Source: Sphingosinicella sp. BN140058
GTDB taxonomy: Bacteria; Pseudomonadota; Alphaproteobacteria; Sphingomonadales; Sphingomonadaceae
Length of the DNA: 64,000 nt
NCBI RefSeq assembly: GCF_004135585.1
Contig: NZ_CP035501.1
Span: 2,046,001 to 2,110,000 of the forward strand
Direction: 5' to 3'
Shown: in pieces, positions 37,325-45,806 of the stretch
Position numbering within the stretch: position 1 is the stretch's first letter
How the letters are laid out: each line of letters opens with the position of its first letter
Position numbers and translations under genes: made by a program
The notes under the pieces: generated by a model
The model's database searches: none
What the model saw: the letters and a program-made list of their open reading frames with translations, nothing else
What the model was told of the DNA's origin: nothing

Positions 37325-38539
37325 ATGTCGAAAAGGCGGAACCGCGCCGCCCGTCCGGCGCTGCGCAACGCAATGAGCACAATTCACCGCCTCAACCACG
37401 CGCTCGAACGCGCCTGGGCGCGGGGCCTGCTGCCCGAGCCGCCATTTGAGCGGGCGCTTGCGCGCTGGTCTGCGGAGGGCGATCCGAGCTGGACGGAGCC
37501 GCTCGCGATCCTGGTCCAAAGCCTGATCGAGGAAGCCGATCTCAATCCGCTCGGGCGGACCATGGCTTATGGCCAGATTGCGCGGGCGGTGGCCGCCCGC
37601 CGCCGCGCGGACGCGCTGTGGCGAACACGATTCGAGATCGCTGATATCCGGATCGAGGCGCCGATCGTCATCCTCGGCCAGATGCGGTCGGGGACGACTC
37701 GGGTCCACCGGCTGCTCGCCTGCGACCCGCGCTTTCGCTTCACCCGCTTCTATGAGACGATGGCACCGGTGCCGCCGCGCGGCCCCGATCTCCGGCCGCT
37801 CGCCGCCGCGGCCGGCCTGCGTTTCGTCCACCATCTCAATCCGGATCTGAAGGCGGTCCATCCCACCACCGCGGCAGCACCGGAGGAGGAATTCGGCCTA
37901 TTCAGCCCCTCCATCCACGGCGCCCAGTTCGAGGCGCAATGGCGGGTCCCGAGCTTCACCCGCTGGTGGGAACAAGTCGACCGCCGGCCGGTCTACGCGA
38001 CGTTCGGCAAGCTGATGAAGATCCTTGCCTGGTCGCGGGCCGGCAGCGGACCGTGGCTGATGAAAGCGCCGCAATTCATGGAGGATCTCGATCTGCTCCT
38101 CGAGCAATTCCCGGATGCACGGCTGATCTGCCTGGATCGCGACCCGGCCGAAGTCGCAGGCTCGTCGGCCTCGCTCGTCTGGAACCAGATGAAGGTCCAG
38201 TCCGATTCGGCAGATGCCGCGTGGATCGGCGCCGAATGGCTGCGCAAGACTGCGCGGCGAGCGGATCGGTCAGCCGCCGTACGTGCCGCTCGCCCCGACG
38301 TGCCCCAGATCGAGATCAGCTTCGACGCGATGAACCAGGACTGGCGCGGCGCCGTCGCGCGCATCTACGACTTCCTCGACCTGCCGCTGACATCCGCGGT
38401 CGAAGCCGCGATGGCGCGCTATCTCGCAGAGGCGGAGCGCAGCGGCTTTCGCGGCCATCGCTACAGCCTCGCCGACTTCGGCCTCGATGCAGAAAGCGTG
38501 CGCAATGTGGTTGGGGCGAGCGCCGCTTACGCGCTATAG
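37325..38539 (+). CDS. Sulfotransferase family protein
   Basis: The 404-residue protein carries the 5'-phosphosulfate-binding loop GQMRSGTTRVHRLLACDPRF near residue 120 and the 3'-phosphate segment LICLDRDPAEVAGSSASLVW near 265, hallmarks of PAPS-dependent sulfotransferases. It has about 110 residues before that loop, longer than simple cytosolic forms. A start at 37373 (MSTIHRL) is also possible since neither start has a clear ribosome site. The acceptor is unknown; the gene lies 7 bases upstream of crtZ, so sulfated pigment or sterol cannot be excluded. Confidence 0.85.
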   Translation: MSKRRNRAARPALRNAMSTIHRLNHALERAWARGLLPEPPFERALARWSAEGDPSWTEPLAILVQSLIEEADLNPLGRTMAYGQIARAVAARRRADALWRTRFEIADIRIEAPIVILGQMRSGTTRVHRLLACDPRFRFTRFYETMAPVPPRGPDLRPLAAAAGLRFVHHLNPDLKAVHPTTAAAPEEEFGLFSPSIHGAQFEAQWRVPSFTRWWEQVDRRPVYATFGKLMKILAWSRAGSGPWLMKAPQFMEDLDLLLEQFPDARLICLDRDPAEVAGSSASLVWNQMKVQSDSADAAWIGAEWLRKTARRADRSAAVRAARPDVPQIEISFDAMNQDWRGAVARIYDFLDLPLTSAVEAAMARYLAEAERSGFRGHRYSLADFGLDAESVRNVVGASAAYAL

Positions 38540-38546
38540 CCCGCGC

Positions 38547-39044
38547 ATGTCCTGGTATGTCGGTTTGCTGCTCTTCCTCGCCACCGTCGCGGCGATGGAG
38601 GGCGTCGCCTATGGCGCGCACCGCTGGATCATGCACGGGCCCGGTTGGTTCCTGCATCGAAGCCACCACCGGCCGCGTACCGGCGCCTTCGAAGCGAACG
38701 ATCTTTATGCCGTGATCTTCGCCCTGCCCTCGATCACCCTGATCTTCGGCGGCGTCAATCTCGGCTGGGGCGCCTGGGCGATCTGGGTCGGCGCCGGCAT
38801 CGCCGCTTACGGCGCCATCTATTTCGGCTTCCACGACGTCATCGTCCACCGCCGGCTCGCGCACCGCTACCTGCCCAAGTCCGACTATATGAAGCGGATC
38901 ATCCAGGCGCACCGGCTGCATCACGTTACCGAGAGCCGCGAGGATTCGGTCAGTTTCGGCTTCCTGATCGCCCCCCGGCCCGAGGCGCTCAAGGCCGAGT
39001 TGAAGAAGCGCGGCCATGCCGGGGTAAGGGCACCGCGGGCCTAG
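38547..39044 (+). CDS. crtZ: Beta-carotene hydroxylase CrtZ
   Basis: CrtZ hydroxylates beta-ionone rings at C3 to make zeaxanthin. The 165-residue length is right and the four His motifs are all present: HRWIMH, HRSHH, FHDVIVHRR and HRLHHVTES. Four membrane helices are evident. It starts just after the sulfotransferase stop and is convergent with crtB, with a hairpin between the stops. Confidence 0.93.
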   Translation: MSWYVGLLLFLATVAAMEGVAYGAHRWIMHGPGWFLHRSHHRPRTGAFEANDLYAVIFALPSITLIFGGVNLGWGAWAIWVGAGIAAYGAIYFGFHDVIVHRRLAHRYLPKSDYMKRIIQAHRLHHVTESREDSVSFGFLIAPRPEALKAELKKRGHAGVRAPRA

Positions 39045-39046
39045 CC

Positions 39047-39072
39047 ATCTCCCCCTTCAGGGAAGAGGGGGA
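39047..39072. terminator. Bidirectional hairpin between crtZ and crtB ends
   Basis: TCCCCCTTC and GAAGAGGGGGA form a hairpin (39047-39072) in the 28-base space between the convergent stops of crtZ and crtB. It resembles the repeat arms at 25065. No long T-run is present. Confidence 0.55.
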
Positions 39073-40005
39073 TCAGCGTGGCCGGGTCCAGAGGTCCTCG
39101 CGCTCGACCGAATCCCCGCTGCCCGATGCTTTCACCAGCGCCAGCCCCACCGATGCCAGCTTGCGGCGCTTGCGGATAATCACCCGACTGTCGAGCGCAG
39201 CCGCGCCGCGCTGGGCAACCTTGCGGCCGATCGCCCCATAGATCGAGGCTGCGGCGAGCACCGCCCAGCGGGCGCGGAACGGAAGGCGTGGGGCACCGGC
39301 GCGCCCGGAAAGCTCGTATCGTTCGGACAAGGCGGCGAGGCGCCCGGCGATCATGGCGACCCTGTCGCGATGCGCCGGCGAGGCGAGATCGCCCGGCTTC
39401 AGGCCGGCTTCGGCCAGCCATTCGGCGGGGATGTAGCAGCGCCCGTTCTCGCAATCCTCGGTGATGTCCCGGGCGATGTTGGCGAGCTGGAACGCGATGC
39501 CGAGATCGGAGGCTCGGTCGAGGGTCAGCTCGTCGTCCGGCGCCACCCCCATCACCACCGCCATCATGCAGCCGACCGCACCGGCGACGTGAAAGCAATA
39601 GCGCAGCAGATCGCGTTCGTTGGCCGGCCGCCAGCCCGCAGCATCGAGCGCGAAGCCGTCGAGATGGGCGCGAATGAAGGCGTGGGGGATCGCGCATTCG
39701 GCGGCGACTACGGCGAGCGCGTCGAACGGTGGATCGCCGACCGTCTCGCCCGCCAGAGCCCGGTCGGTCGCGTCCGCAATGCCGCGAAACGCCTGCTCAG
39801 GCTCGGCGACCGGGCGGCTGTCATGGCCCAGCGTCTGGCCATCGGTGCGGTCGTCGCAGGCACGGCACCAGGCGTAGAGCAGCCAGGCCCGCTCGCGCGT
39901 CTCGCGATCGAACAATCGGCTCGCCAGCCGAAAGGATTTCGAGCCGCGGCCGATGATCGCCGCAGCCTCCGCCACCAAGGCGGCGCGCTCAGGCGGCGAG
40001 ATCAT
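39073..40005 (-). CDS. crtB: Phytoene synthase
   Basis: CrtB condenses two geranylgeranyl diphosphates into phytoene. The 310-residue protein has both aspartate-rich motifs, in YAWCRACDDRTDG and LANIARDITEDCENGRCY, and the GVAPDDELTLDRASDLGIAF segment between. It is the last gene of crtY-crtI-crtB; its ATG lies 17 bases inside the crtI end. Squalene synthases of similar fold lack this CrtB pattern. Confidence 0.95.
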   Translation of the reverse strand: MISPPERAALVAEAAAIIGRGSKSFRLASRLFDRETRERAWLLYAWCRACDDRTDGQTLGHDSRPVAEPEQAFRGIADATDRALAGETVGDPPFDALAVVAAECAIPHAFIRAHLDGFALDAAGWRPANERDLLRYCFHVAGAVGCMMAVVMGVAPDDELTLDRASDLGIAFQLANIARDITEDCENGRCYIPAEWLAEAGLKPGDLASPAHRDRVAMIAGRLAALSERYELSGRAGAPRLPFRARWAVLAAASIYGAIGRKVAQRGAAALDSRVIIRKRRKLASVGLALVKASGSGDSVEREDLWTRPR

Positions 40006-41467
40006 CGAGCATCAGCCCGGCCGTCGCCTTGGCGCTGCCGACCACGCCGGGTATCCCGGCCCCGGGATGGGTGCCGGCGCCGACGAAATAGAGATTGCGG
40101 ATGACGTCGTCGCGATTGTGAACCCGGAAGAAGGCGCTCTGGGTGAGCAGCGGCTCGAGGCTGAAAGCCGAGCCGAGATGAGCGCCGAGATCGCTCTCGA
40201 AGTCCTTCGGCGTGTAATGGAAGCAGGTCTCGATCGCGGCGCGCACGCCCGGCAGCGCGCGCGCCTCGACGATCTCGAGGATGCGGTCGCGGTAGCGGGG
40301 GCCCTCTACCGCCCAGTCGACATCATGGTTGCCGAGATGCGGCACCGGCGCCAGCGCGTAGAAGGTCGAGCAACCCGCCGGAGCCATTTCGGGATCGGTC
40401 GCGGTCGGATGATGCAGATAGAGCGAGGGATCGTCGGCGAGACGCCCCTTGCCGTAAATGTCTCCGAGCAGGCCCTGATAGCGGGGCCCGAACAGGATCG
40501 AATGGTGCGGCACCTCGGGCCATTTGCCGCGCGCGCCGAAATGGACGACGAACAACGAGGGCGAGAAGCGCTTGCGGCGCAGCCGCGCGGCGGCAGTGCG
40601 GCCGCGCTTGTTGTCGCCGAGCAGATCGTAGGTCGCGACCACGTCCCCGTTCGAAGCGATGCCGTCGAACCGCTCTTCCCAGCCGCTGCGGGTCCGGATC
40701 GACGTCGCCGCAGCGCCGCTCGCGGTGATCGCCTCCACCGGATCGGCGAGGCGGAGGGTGCCGCCGAGCCGCTCGAACAGGCGCACCATGCCCGCGATCA
40801 GCGCATTGGTGCCGCCTTTGGCGAACCACACGCCGCCATCGCGCTCCAGCTTGTGGATCAGGGCATAGATGGCGCTGGTCGTCATCGGGTTGCCGCCGAC
40901 GAGGAGCGTGTGAAAGGACAAGGCCTGCCGCAATTTCTCGTTGCGAACGAAGGTCGACACCATCGCATAGACCGAGCGCCACGCCTGGTAGCGCGCCAGC
41001 GCCGGCGCCGCCCGCAGCATCGACCGGAAATCGAGGAAAGGCACCGCCCCCAATTTCTCATAGCCTTCGCGGTATACGCCGGCCGAATAATCGAGGAACC
41101 GCCGATAGCCGGCGACGTCCGCCGGATCGAGCGCCTCGATCTGGGCGAGCAAGGCAGGGTCGTCGTTGGAATAATCGAAGATGCTGCCGTCGGGCCAGGA
41201 CAGGCGATAGAAGGGACTGACCGGCACCAGATCGACGTCTGCCGCGATGTCGCTGCCCGACAAAGCCCACAATTCCTGCAGGCAGGCGGGATCGGTGATC
41301 ACGGTCGGCCCGGCATCGAACGTGTAACCGTCCCGGTTCCAGACGTAGGCGCGTCCGCCGGGCTTGTCCCGCGCTTCGACGATGGTGGTGGCGATCCCGG
41401 CCGATTGCAGTCGGATCGCCAGTGCAAGACCGCCGAAACCGGCGCCGATGACGGCAGCGCGTTTCAT
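39989..41467 (-). CDS. crtI: Phytoene desaturase
   Basis: CrtI converts phytoene to lycopene by four desaturations. The 492-residue flavoprotein starts with the dinucleotide motif AVIGAGFGGLALAIRLQ and the RDKPGGRAYVWNRDGYTFD segment, and closes with the FAD site YFVGAGTHPGAGIPGVV, all standard for proteobacterial CrtI. Its ATG overlaps the crtY stop by 4 bases, and its end overlaps crtB by 17 bases. Confidence 0.96.
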   Translation of the reverse strand: MKRAAVIGAGFGGLALAIRLQSAGIATTIVEARDKPGGRAYVWNRDGYTFDAGPTVITDPACLQELWALSGSDIAADVDLVPVSPFYRLSWPDGSIFDYSNDDPALLAQIEALDPADVAGYRRFLDYSAGVYREGYEKLGAVPFLDFRSMLRAAPALARYQAWRSVYAMVSTFVRNEKLRQALSFHTLLVGGNPMTTSAIYALIHKLERDGGVWFAKGGTNALIAGMVRLFERLGGTLRLADPVEAITASGAAATSIRTRSGWEERFDGIASNGDVVATYDLLGDNKRGRTAAARLRRKRFSPSLFVVHFGARGKWPEVPHHSILFGPRYQGLLGDIYGKGRLADDPSLYLHHPTATDPEMAPAGCSTFYALAPVPHLGNHDVDWAVEGPRYRDRILEIVEARALPGVRAAIETCFHYTPKDFESDLGAHLGSAFSLEPLLTQSAFFRVHNRDDVIRNLYFVGAGTHPGAGIPGVVGSAKATAGLMLDDLAA

Positions 41468-42624
41468 GCGGTCGTCTGTCCTTCCTTGTTGGCAAGGGCC
41501 GAAATGGCCTTGCCGATCCTGACCGGCGGTTTCCCGCTCAAAATGCGGGCTTTGTCGACCAGGGTCGTCTGCGCCGCATAGAAGCGTTCGACCACCGACG
41601 CATCCAGACGGTAAAAGTGCTCAAGCACACGATAGCGTTCCGGTCCGGGCGCCGCCCGGAACAGCATACGGTTGAGCAGCCGATAGAAGCCCCGTGCACC
41701 CCAGAGCCGCTCCGCCTCGCGGCGGAACACGGCGTGGAGCGCGGCGCTGCCGAGGTCGATCTGGCGCGAAAGCAGCAGCGCGTTGCGCGCCGCGTCGGGG
41801 AGCGAATAGCCGGTGGTGGGGTGGAAGAAACCGCCGCGTAGCCCGAGCCGCGCCACCGGCGGGCCGTCCCACAGGCGCTCGACGCGTCCGCCCATCGCCA
41901 CCGGCAGCACGCCATGCTCCTCGCGGACGGTCTCCGCGCGCCCCCATCCCTGCGCGTCGACATAGGCGTCGATACGAATGCCGAGTTCGGCCAGGTCGAA
42001 GTCGGCGCTGAGCCGGTAATAGGTGTCCTCGACCAGCATGTCGGTTGCGGAAAACGGCAGGCAGTAGACGAAGCGATAGCCGTCTCGCTGATCGACCGTG
42101 GCGTCCATGATGATCGGCCGCGCGAGCCCGTGCGGCCGCGCGAAGCGCAGCTCCCGGCCGAGGAAATATTGCCAGCCGAGATCGAGCGCCGAGAGATCGG
42201 ACGGGCCCCGCGCGTCGATCACGCCATCGGCTTCCAGCCTCTCGCCGGTGACGAGGGTGACCGCATCGGGCGCGACCTCGGCGATTCGCGCACCGAGGCG
42301 GAAGCGGTCGGCGGGCAGCGCCGCGCGCACCGCCGCGTCCAGCCGCTCCGAGCTGACGCTGTTATAGCCGCTCTCGAGCACCCGCCGGCGGCGAGGAAAG
42401 CGGATTTCGTGGCTGTCCCAATAAGCGGCGCGAAGCGGCTCCACGAGCGGCCGTGCGGCCGCATCGAGATCGGCGTCGAAATAGGACCAGGTGTGATTGC
42501 CGCCGAAGCGGTCGGCGCCCTCGAGCAGCAACAGCTCGACGTCGGAACGCCGCCCCGCCAGGGCAAGCGCCGCGAGGCAGCCGGAAAGACCGCCACCGGC
42601 GATGATCAGTCTCTTCCCTGCCAT
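41464..42624 (-). CDS. crtY: Lycopene beta-cyclase
   Basis: CrtY closes both ends of lycopene into beta-ionone rings. The 386-residue protein has a FAD motif IIAGGGLSGCLAALAL, the family EGADRFGGNHTWSYF and the later YCLPFSATDMLVEDTYY and GGFFHPTTGYSLPDA segments. It is the first gene of the crtYIB operon, divergent from the hydroxylase at 42682 with 57 bases between the starts. Confidence 0.95.
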   Translation of the reverse strand: MAGKRLIIAGGGLSGCLAALALAGRRSDVELLLLEGADRFGGNHTWSYFDADLDAAARPLVEPLRAAYWDSHEIRFPRRRRVLESGYNSVSSERLDAAVRAALPADRFRLGARIAEVAPDAVTLVTGERLEADGVIDARGPSDLSALDLGWQYFLGRELRFARPHGLARPIIMDATVDQRDGYRFVYCLPFSATDMLVEDTYYRLSADFDLAELGIRIDAYVDAQGWGRAETVREEHGVLPVAMGGRVERLWDGPPVARLGLRGGFFHPTTGYSLPDAARNALLLSRQIDLGSAALHAVFRREAERLWGARGFYRLLNRMLFRAAPGPERYRVLEHFYRLDASVVERFYAAQTTLVDKARILSGKPPVRIGKAISALANKEGQTTA

Positions 42625-42681
42625 GGCCTAGCCATAGGCAAGCTGGTCGCGCGGCGCCATCGGTTCGTGTAAGGCCCGGCA

Positions 42682-43500
42682 ATGGCGCTTCCTGTTCCCC
42701 TGTTGACTGCGATGCTGGCGATGACCGCGATCGTCGCGTTCCGCTACGCCGCCGTCAGCGGCGCGTTCGCCTGGCTGACCGAGCGGCGCGCGCCCGGCCT
42801 TTATGCGGGACGCGGAGGGCAGATCCGCAAGGAGATCGGCTGGTCCCTGGCGAGCGCCGCAATCTACGGTCTGCCGGCCGGGCTGCTCGCCTGGGGATGG
42901 CAGGCGCGCGGATGGACACGCATCTACTCGAACGCTTCGGACTATCCACTCTGGTGGTTGCCCGCTTCCGTGCTCCTGTACCTGCTGCTCCACGACACCT
43001 GGTTCTACTGGACCCATCGCTGGATGCACCGGCCCCGGCCGTTCAAGATCGCCCACGCCGTCCACCATGCCAGCCGTCCGCCCACCGCCTGGGCGGCGAT
43101 GAGCTTCCACCCGGTCGAGGCGCTCACCGGCGCTGTGGTCATTCCGGGTCTCGTACTTTTCATCCCGATCCATTATGGTGCGTTGCTCGTCGTTCTTTCG
43201 GTGATGACGGTGATGGGGGTCACCAATCACATGGGCTGGGAGATGTTTCCCGACCGGCTCGTGCGGGGTCCCGCGGGGAAGTGGCTGATCACGGCTTCGC
43301 ATCACGAGCGGCATCACCGCGCGTACAGGTGTAATTATGGGCTTTATTTTCGCTTTTGGGATCGGCTTTGCGGGACGGACGACGGCCTCGGCACGTTCGC
43401 TGCGCACCCGCGCGCTGGCGGCGCTGCTGCTGGCGCCGATGCTGAGCGGGGCGGCGGCGCCGAGCGAGGCGGAACTCGACATCGCGCTGACGCTGCGTAA
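42682..43500 (+). CDS. Sterol desaturase/fatty-acid hydroxylase family protein (possible carotenoid hydroxylase)
   Basis: The 272-residue membrane protein carries the eight-histidine signature of the di-iron hydroxylase superfamily: HDTWFYWTHRWMH, HAVHHAS and SHHERHH, with four hydrophobic segments. The family includes C-5 sterol desaturases. Its place beside crtY, and the presence of crtZ, make it a candidate for a second ring hydroxylase such as the 2,2'-hydroxylase CrtG known from sphingomonads and Brevundimonas (inference). The last 30 residues turn into an Ala/Gly/Arg-rich string, and the gene's end overlaps the next ORF by 164 bases. Confidence 0.8.
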   Translation: MALPVPLLTAMLAMTAIVAFRYAAVSGAFAWLTERRAPGLYAGRGGQIRKEIGWSLASAAIYGLPAGLLAWGWQARGWTRIYSNASDYPLWWLPASVLLYLLLHDTWFYWTHRWMHRPRPFKIAHAVHHASRPPTAWAAMSFHPVEALTGAVVIPGLVLFIPIHYGALLVVLSVMTVMGVTNHMGWEMFPDRLVRGPAGKWLITASHHERHHRAYRCNYGLYFRFWDRLCGTDDGLGTFAAHPRAGGAAAGADAERGGGAERGGTRHRADAA

Positions 43501-43837
43501 CGCCAACGGTCTCGTTCGCCTGTGCCTGACCGGGCGACCGGCCAATTTCCCGGCCGATTGCAAGGCCGATCCCAATGCGGTGCGAAAGACGGTCGCGGCG
43601 GCTCGGACGCTGACGGTGCGCATCCCCGGCGTCGCCCCCGGCACCTACGGCCTGTCCTTGATCCATGACGAGAATGGCAACGGCAAGCTCGACAAGATCG
43701 GTCCGGTGCCGACCGAAGGGTTCGGCTTTTCCCGCAATCCGGGGATCCGCTTCGGACCGCCGGCCTTCAAGGATGTAAGCTTCTCCGTGGGCGGCGGAAA
43801 AACCGTTCAGACGGTGCGGGTCCGCTACCTTCTTTAG
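43337..43837 (+). CDS. DUF2141 exported protein overlapping upstream gene
   Basis: The 166-residue ORF (ATG 43337, AGGTG five bases upstream) has a signal-like N-terminus ending LLAPMLSGAAA, then a DUF2141 domain: SEAELDIALTLRNANGLV, SLIHDENGNGKLDKIG, EGFGFSRNPG. It is exported and has no known activity. It overlaps the last 164 bases of the desaturase-family gene in another frame, and it and the desaturase usually occur as neighbours in sphingomonads. If the true start lies further in, the signal peptide would be lost, so 43337 is favoured. Confidence 0.75.
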   Translation: MGFIFAFGIGFAGRTTASARSLRTRALAALLLAPMLSGAAAPSEAELDIALTLRNANGLVRLCLTGRPANFPADCKADPNAVRKTVAAARTLTVRIPGVAPGTYGLSLIHDENGNGKLDKIGPVPTEGFGFSRNPGIRFGPPAFKDVSFSVGGGKTVQTVRVRYLL

Positions 43838-43904
43838 CCTAGGTGGACCGCAGCGCCGACACAGGATAGCCTCGCTGACTGGTGGGGCCGAGGAGAGAGC
43901 GTTG

Positions 43905-44888
43905 ATGGTCCAGGCCCCAGCCCCGATGGGCGACGTGCAGCTTCGGCCTGCGCCGCGGCCGCCGCTTCGGGTGGTGCTGGCGGCGCCCCGCGGTTTCTGC
44001 GCCGGCGTACGCCGGGCGATCGATGCGGTCACCCAGGCGATCGACCATCATGGCGCCCCGGTCTACGTGCGGCGCGCGATCGTCCACAATCTTGCCGTCG
44101 TGCGTGAACTCGAGGCGCGGGGGGCGATCTTCGTGCAGGAGGTCGACGAGGTTCCCCCCGGAGCAGTGCTGATCCTCTCCGCACACGGCGTGACGCCAGG
44201 CATCGCCCAGGCCGCCGAGCAGGGAGGACGCCGGGTGATCGACGCGACCTGCCCGTTGGTCGCCAAGGTGCACCGGGAAGTCGTTCGCCACCACCGCGAC
44301 GGCCGGCACGTCATCCTGATCGGCCATGCCGACCATCCCGAAATCGAGGGCACGCTCGGTCAGTTGCCGCCCGGCGCCGCCGACGTGATCGCCTCCTCCA
44401 GCGAGATCGACGCCCTCGACATTCCGCCGGCCGGCAAGGTCGCCTTCGCCGTGCAGACCACCTTTTCGGTCGACGAGGCGGACGGCATTGCCGCCGCGCT
44501 CGGTGCCCGCTTTGCCGATCTCGCCGGCCCGAGCGGCAGCGACATCTGCTACGCGACGACCAACCGCCAGGCCGCCTTGCGCGCGATCGCCCCATCGGTG
44601 GACGCGATCATCGTCGTCGGCGAAAGCTTCTCTTCCAACGCCAACCGCCTTGCCGAGGTCGCCGCCGCGCAAGGCTGCGAATCGGTTCAGCTCGTCGCCG
44701 GCCCGGAGGAACTCGACTGGAGCGCGGTAGAGGGTCGCGCGTCGATCGGTGTGACCGCGGCCGCCTCGACTCCGGAAAGCTCGGTGTCGGCCGTGCTCGA
44801 CGGGCTGCGGGCGCGCTTCGATCTTGCCATCGAGGAAATCGGCAGCCCGATCGAGAGCGCCCATTTCCGTCCGGTGCGTGTCGCATGA
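43905..44888 (+). CDS. ispH: 4-hydroxy-3-methylbut-2-enyl diphosphate reductase
   Basis: IspH is the last step of the MEP pathway, making IPP and DMAPP with a 4Fe-4S cluster. ATG 43905 after GAGGAG gives 327 residues. All three cluster cysteines are in place: GFCAGVRRAID, DATCPLVAKVH and DICYATTNRQ. The active-site LILSAHGV and IGHADHPEIEG histidines are present. The TGA overlaps the next gene in ATGA, joining IPP supply to chain elongation. Confidence 0.97.
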   Translation: MVQAPAPMGDVQLRPAPRPPLRVVLAAPRGFCAGVRRAIDAVTQAIDHHGAPVYVRRAIVHNLAVVRELEARGAIFVQEVDEVPPGAVLILSAHGVTPGIAQAAEQGGRRVIDATCPLVAKVHREVVRHHRDGRHVILIGHADHPEIEGTLGQLPPGAADVIASSSEIDALDIPPAGKVAFAVQTTFSVDEADGIAAALGARFADLAGPSGSDICYATTNRQAALRAIAPSVDAIIVVGESFSSNANRLAEVAAAQGCESVQLVAGPEELDWSAVEGRASIGVTAAASTPESSVSAVLDGLRARFDLAIEEIGSPIESAHFRPVRVA

Positions 44889-45799
44889 CGACGCTCACCC
44901 TCAGCCATGACGAAGGCCTGCTGGCGCCCTCGCTCCGCCGGATCGCCGACGAAATGGACCGTGCGTTCGATCGGCTGCTGGCGGAACCCGCCGACGGCCG
45001 GGCGCGGCTCTACCAGGCGATGCGCCACGCCGCGATCGGCGGCGGCAAGCGGCTGCGGCCCCTGCTCGTGATCGCGGCCGCCGAGCTGTTCGGGGTTCCG
45101 CGGCCGCGCGCCTTCATCGCCGGGCTGGCGGTCGAATGCATTCATGTCCACTCGCTGATCCACGACGATCTGCCGTGCATGGACGATGACGATCTCCGCC
45201 GCGGCAAAGCCACCGTGCACCGAGCCTTCGACGAGGCGACGGCGGTGCTGGCCGGCGATTCGCTTCATGCACTCGCCTTCGAGCTGCTCGCCGACCGAGG
45301 GCTGCATCCCGATCCCGCGGTGCGGGTGGAGCTCGCGGTGTCGCTGGCGCGCAGCGCCGGTGCCTCGGGCATGGCAGGCGGACAGATGCTCGATCTTCTG
45401 CCCGAACCGTCCATCGGCGATTTCGAAGCGATCGCCCGTCTCCAGCGGTTGAAGACCGGTGCGCTGATCGGCTGGTGTCTCGATGCCGGCGCAGCGCTCG
45501 GTGAGGCGAGCGAGGAGGCGCGGCGCAGCCTGCGCGGCTATGCACGCTGCATCGGCCTCGCCTTCCAGATCGCCGACGATCTGCTCGATGTCGAGGGGTG
45601 CGAAAAGACGGCGGGCAAGCGGCTGCGCAAGGACGATGCCGCCGGCAAGCCGACTTTCGTCTCGCTGCTTGGCGCGCCCGCCGCGCGCGCGCAGGCCCAA
45701 TTGCTGTCGACCCAGGCGATTGACCATCTCGCCGATTTCGGCGCGCGCGCAGAGCTGCTCCGCGCGGTCGCCCGGTTTACCGTCGACCGCGACCGCTAA
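44885..45799 (+). CDS. Short-chain prenyl diphosphate synthase (farnesyl or geranylgeranyl)
   Basis: The 304-residue protein has the first Asp-rich motif in HSLIHDDLPCMDDDDLRRG and the second in LAFQIADDLLDVEG, the order of IspA-type enzymes. It elongates IPP from the adjacent IspH. Whether it stops at farnesyl or geranylgeranyl cannot be read safely: CrtB needs geranylgeranyl diphosphate and no separate crtE lies in the cluster, so this enzyme is the leading candidate for that step as well (inference). Confidence 0.85.
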   Translation: MTTLTLSHDEGLLAPSLRRIADEMDRAFDRLLAEPADGRARLYQAMRHAAIGGGKRLRPLLVIAAAELFGVPRPRAFIAGLAVECIHVHSLIHDDLPCMDDDDLRRGKATVHRAFDEATAVLAGDSLHALAFELLADRGLHPDPAVRVELAVSLARSAGASGMAGGQMLDLLPEPSIGDFEAIARLQRLKTGALIGWCLDAGAALGEASEEARRSLRGYARCIGLAFQIADDLLDVEGCEKTAGKRLRKDDAAGKPTFVSLLGAPAARAQAQLLSTQAIDHLADFGARAELLRAVARFTVDRDR

Positions 45800-45806
45800 G
45801 GGCGGT

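Noticed and set aside
35435..37861. 808-residue minus-strand frame opposite the flotillin gene
   Set aside because: Repeats in it are only the mirror of the coiled-coil codons of the real gene.
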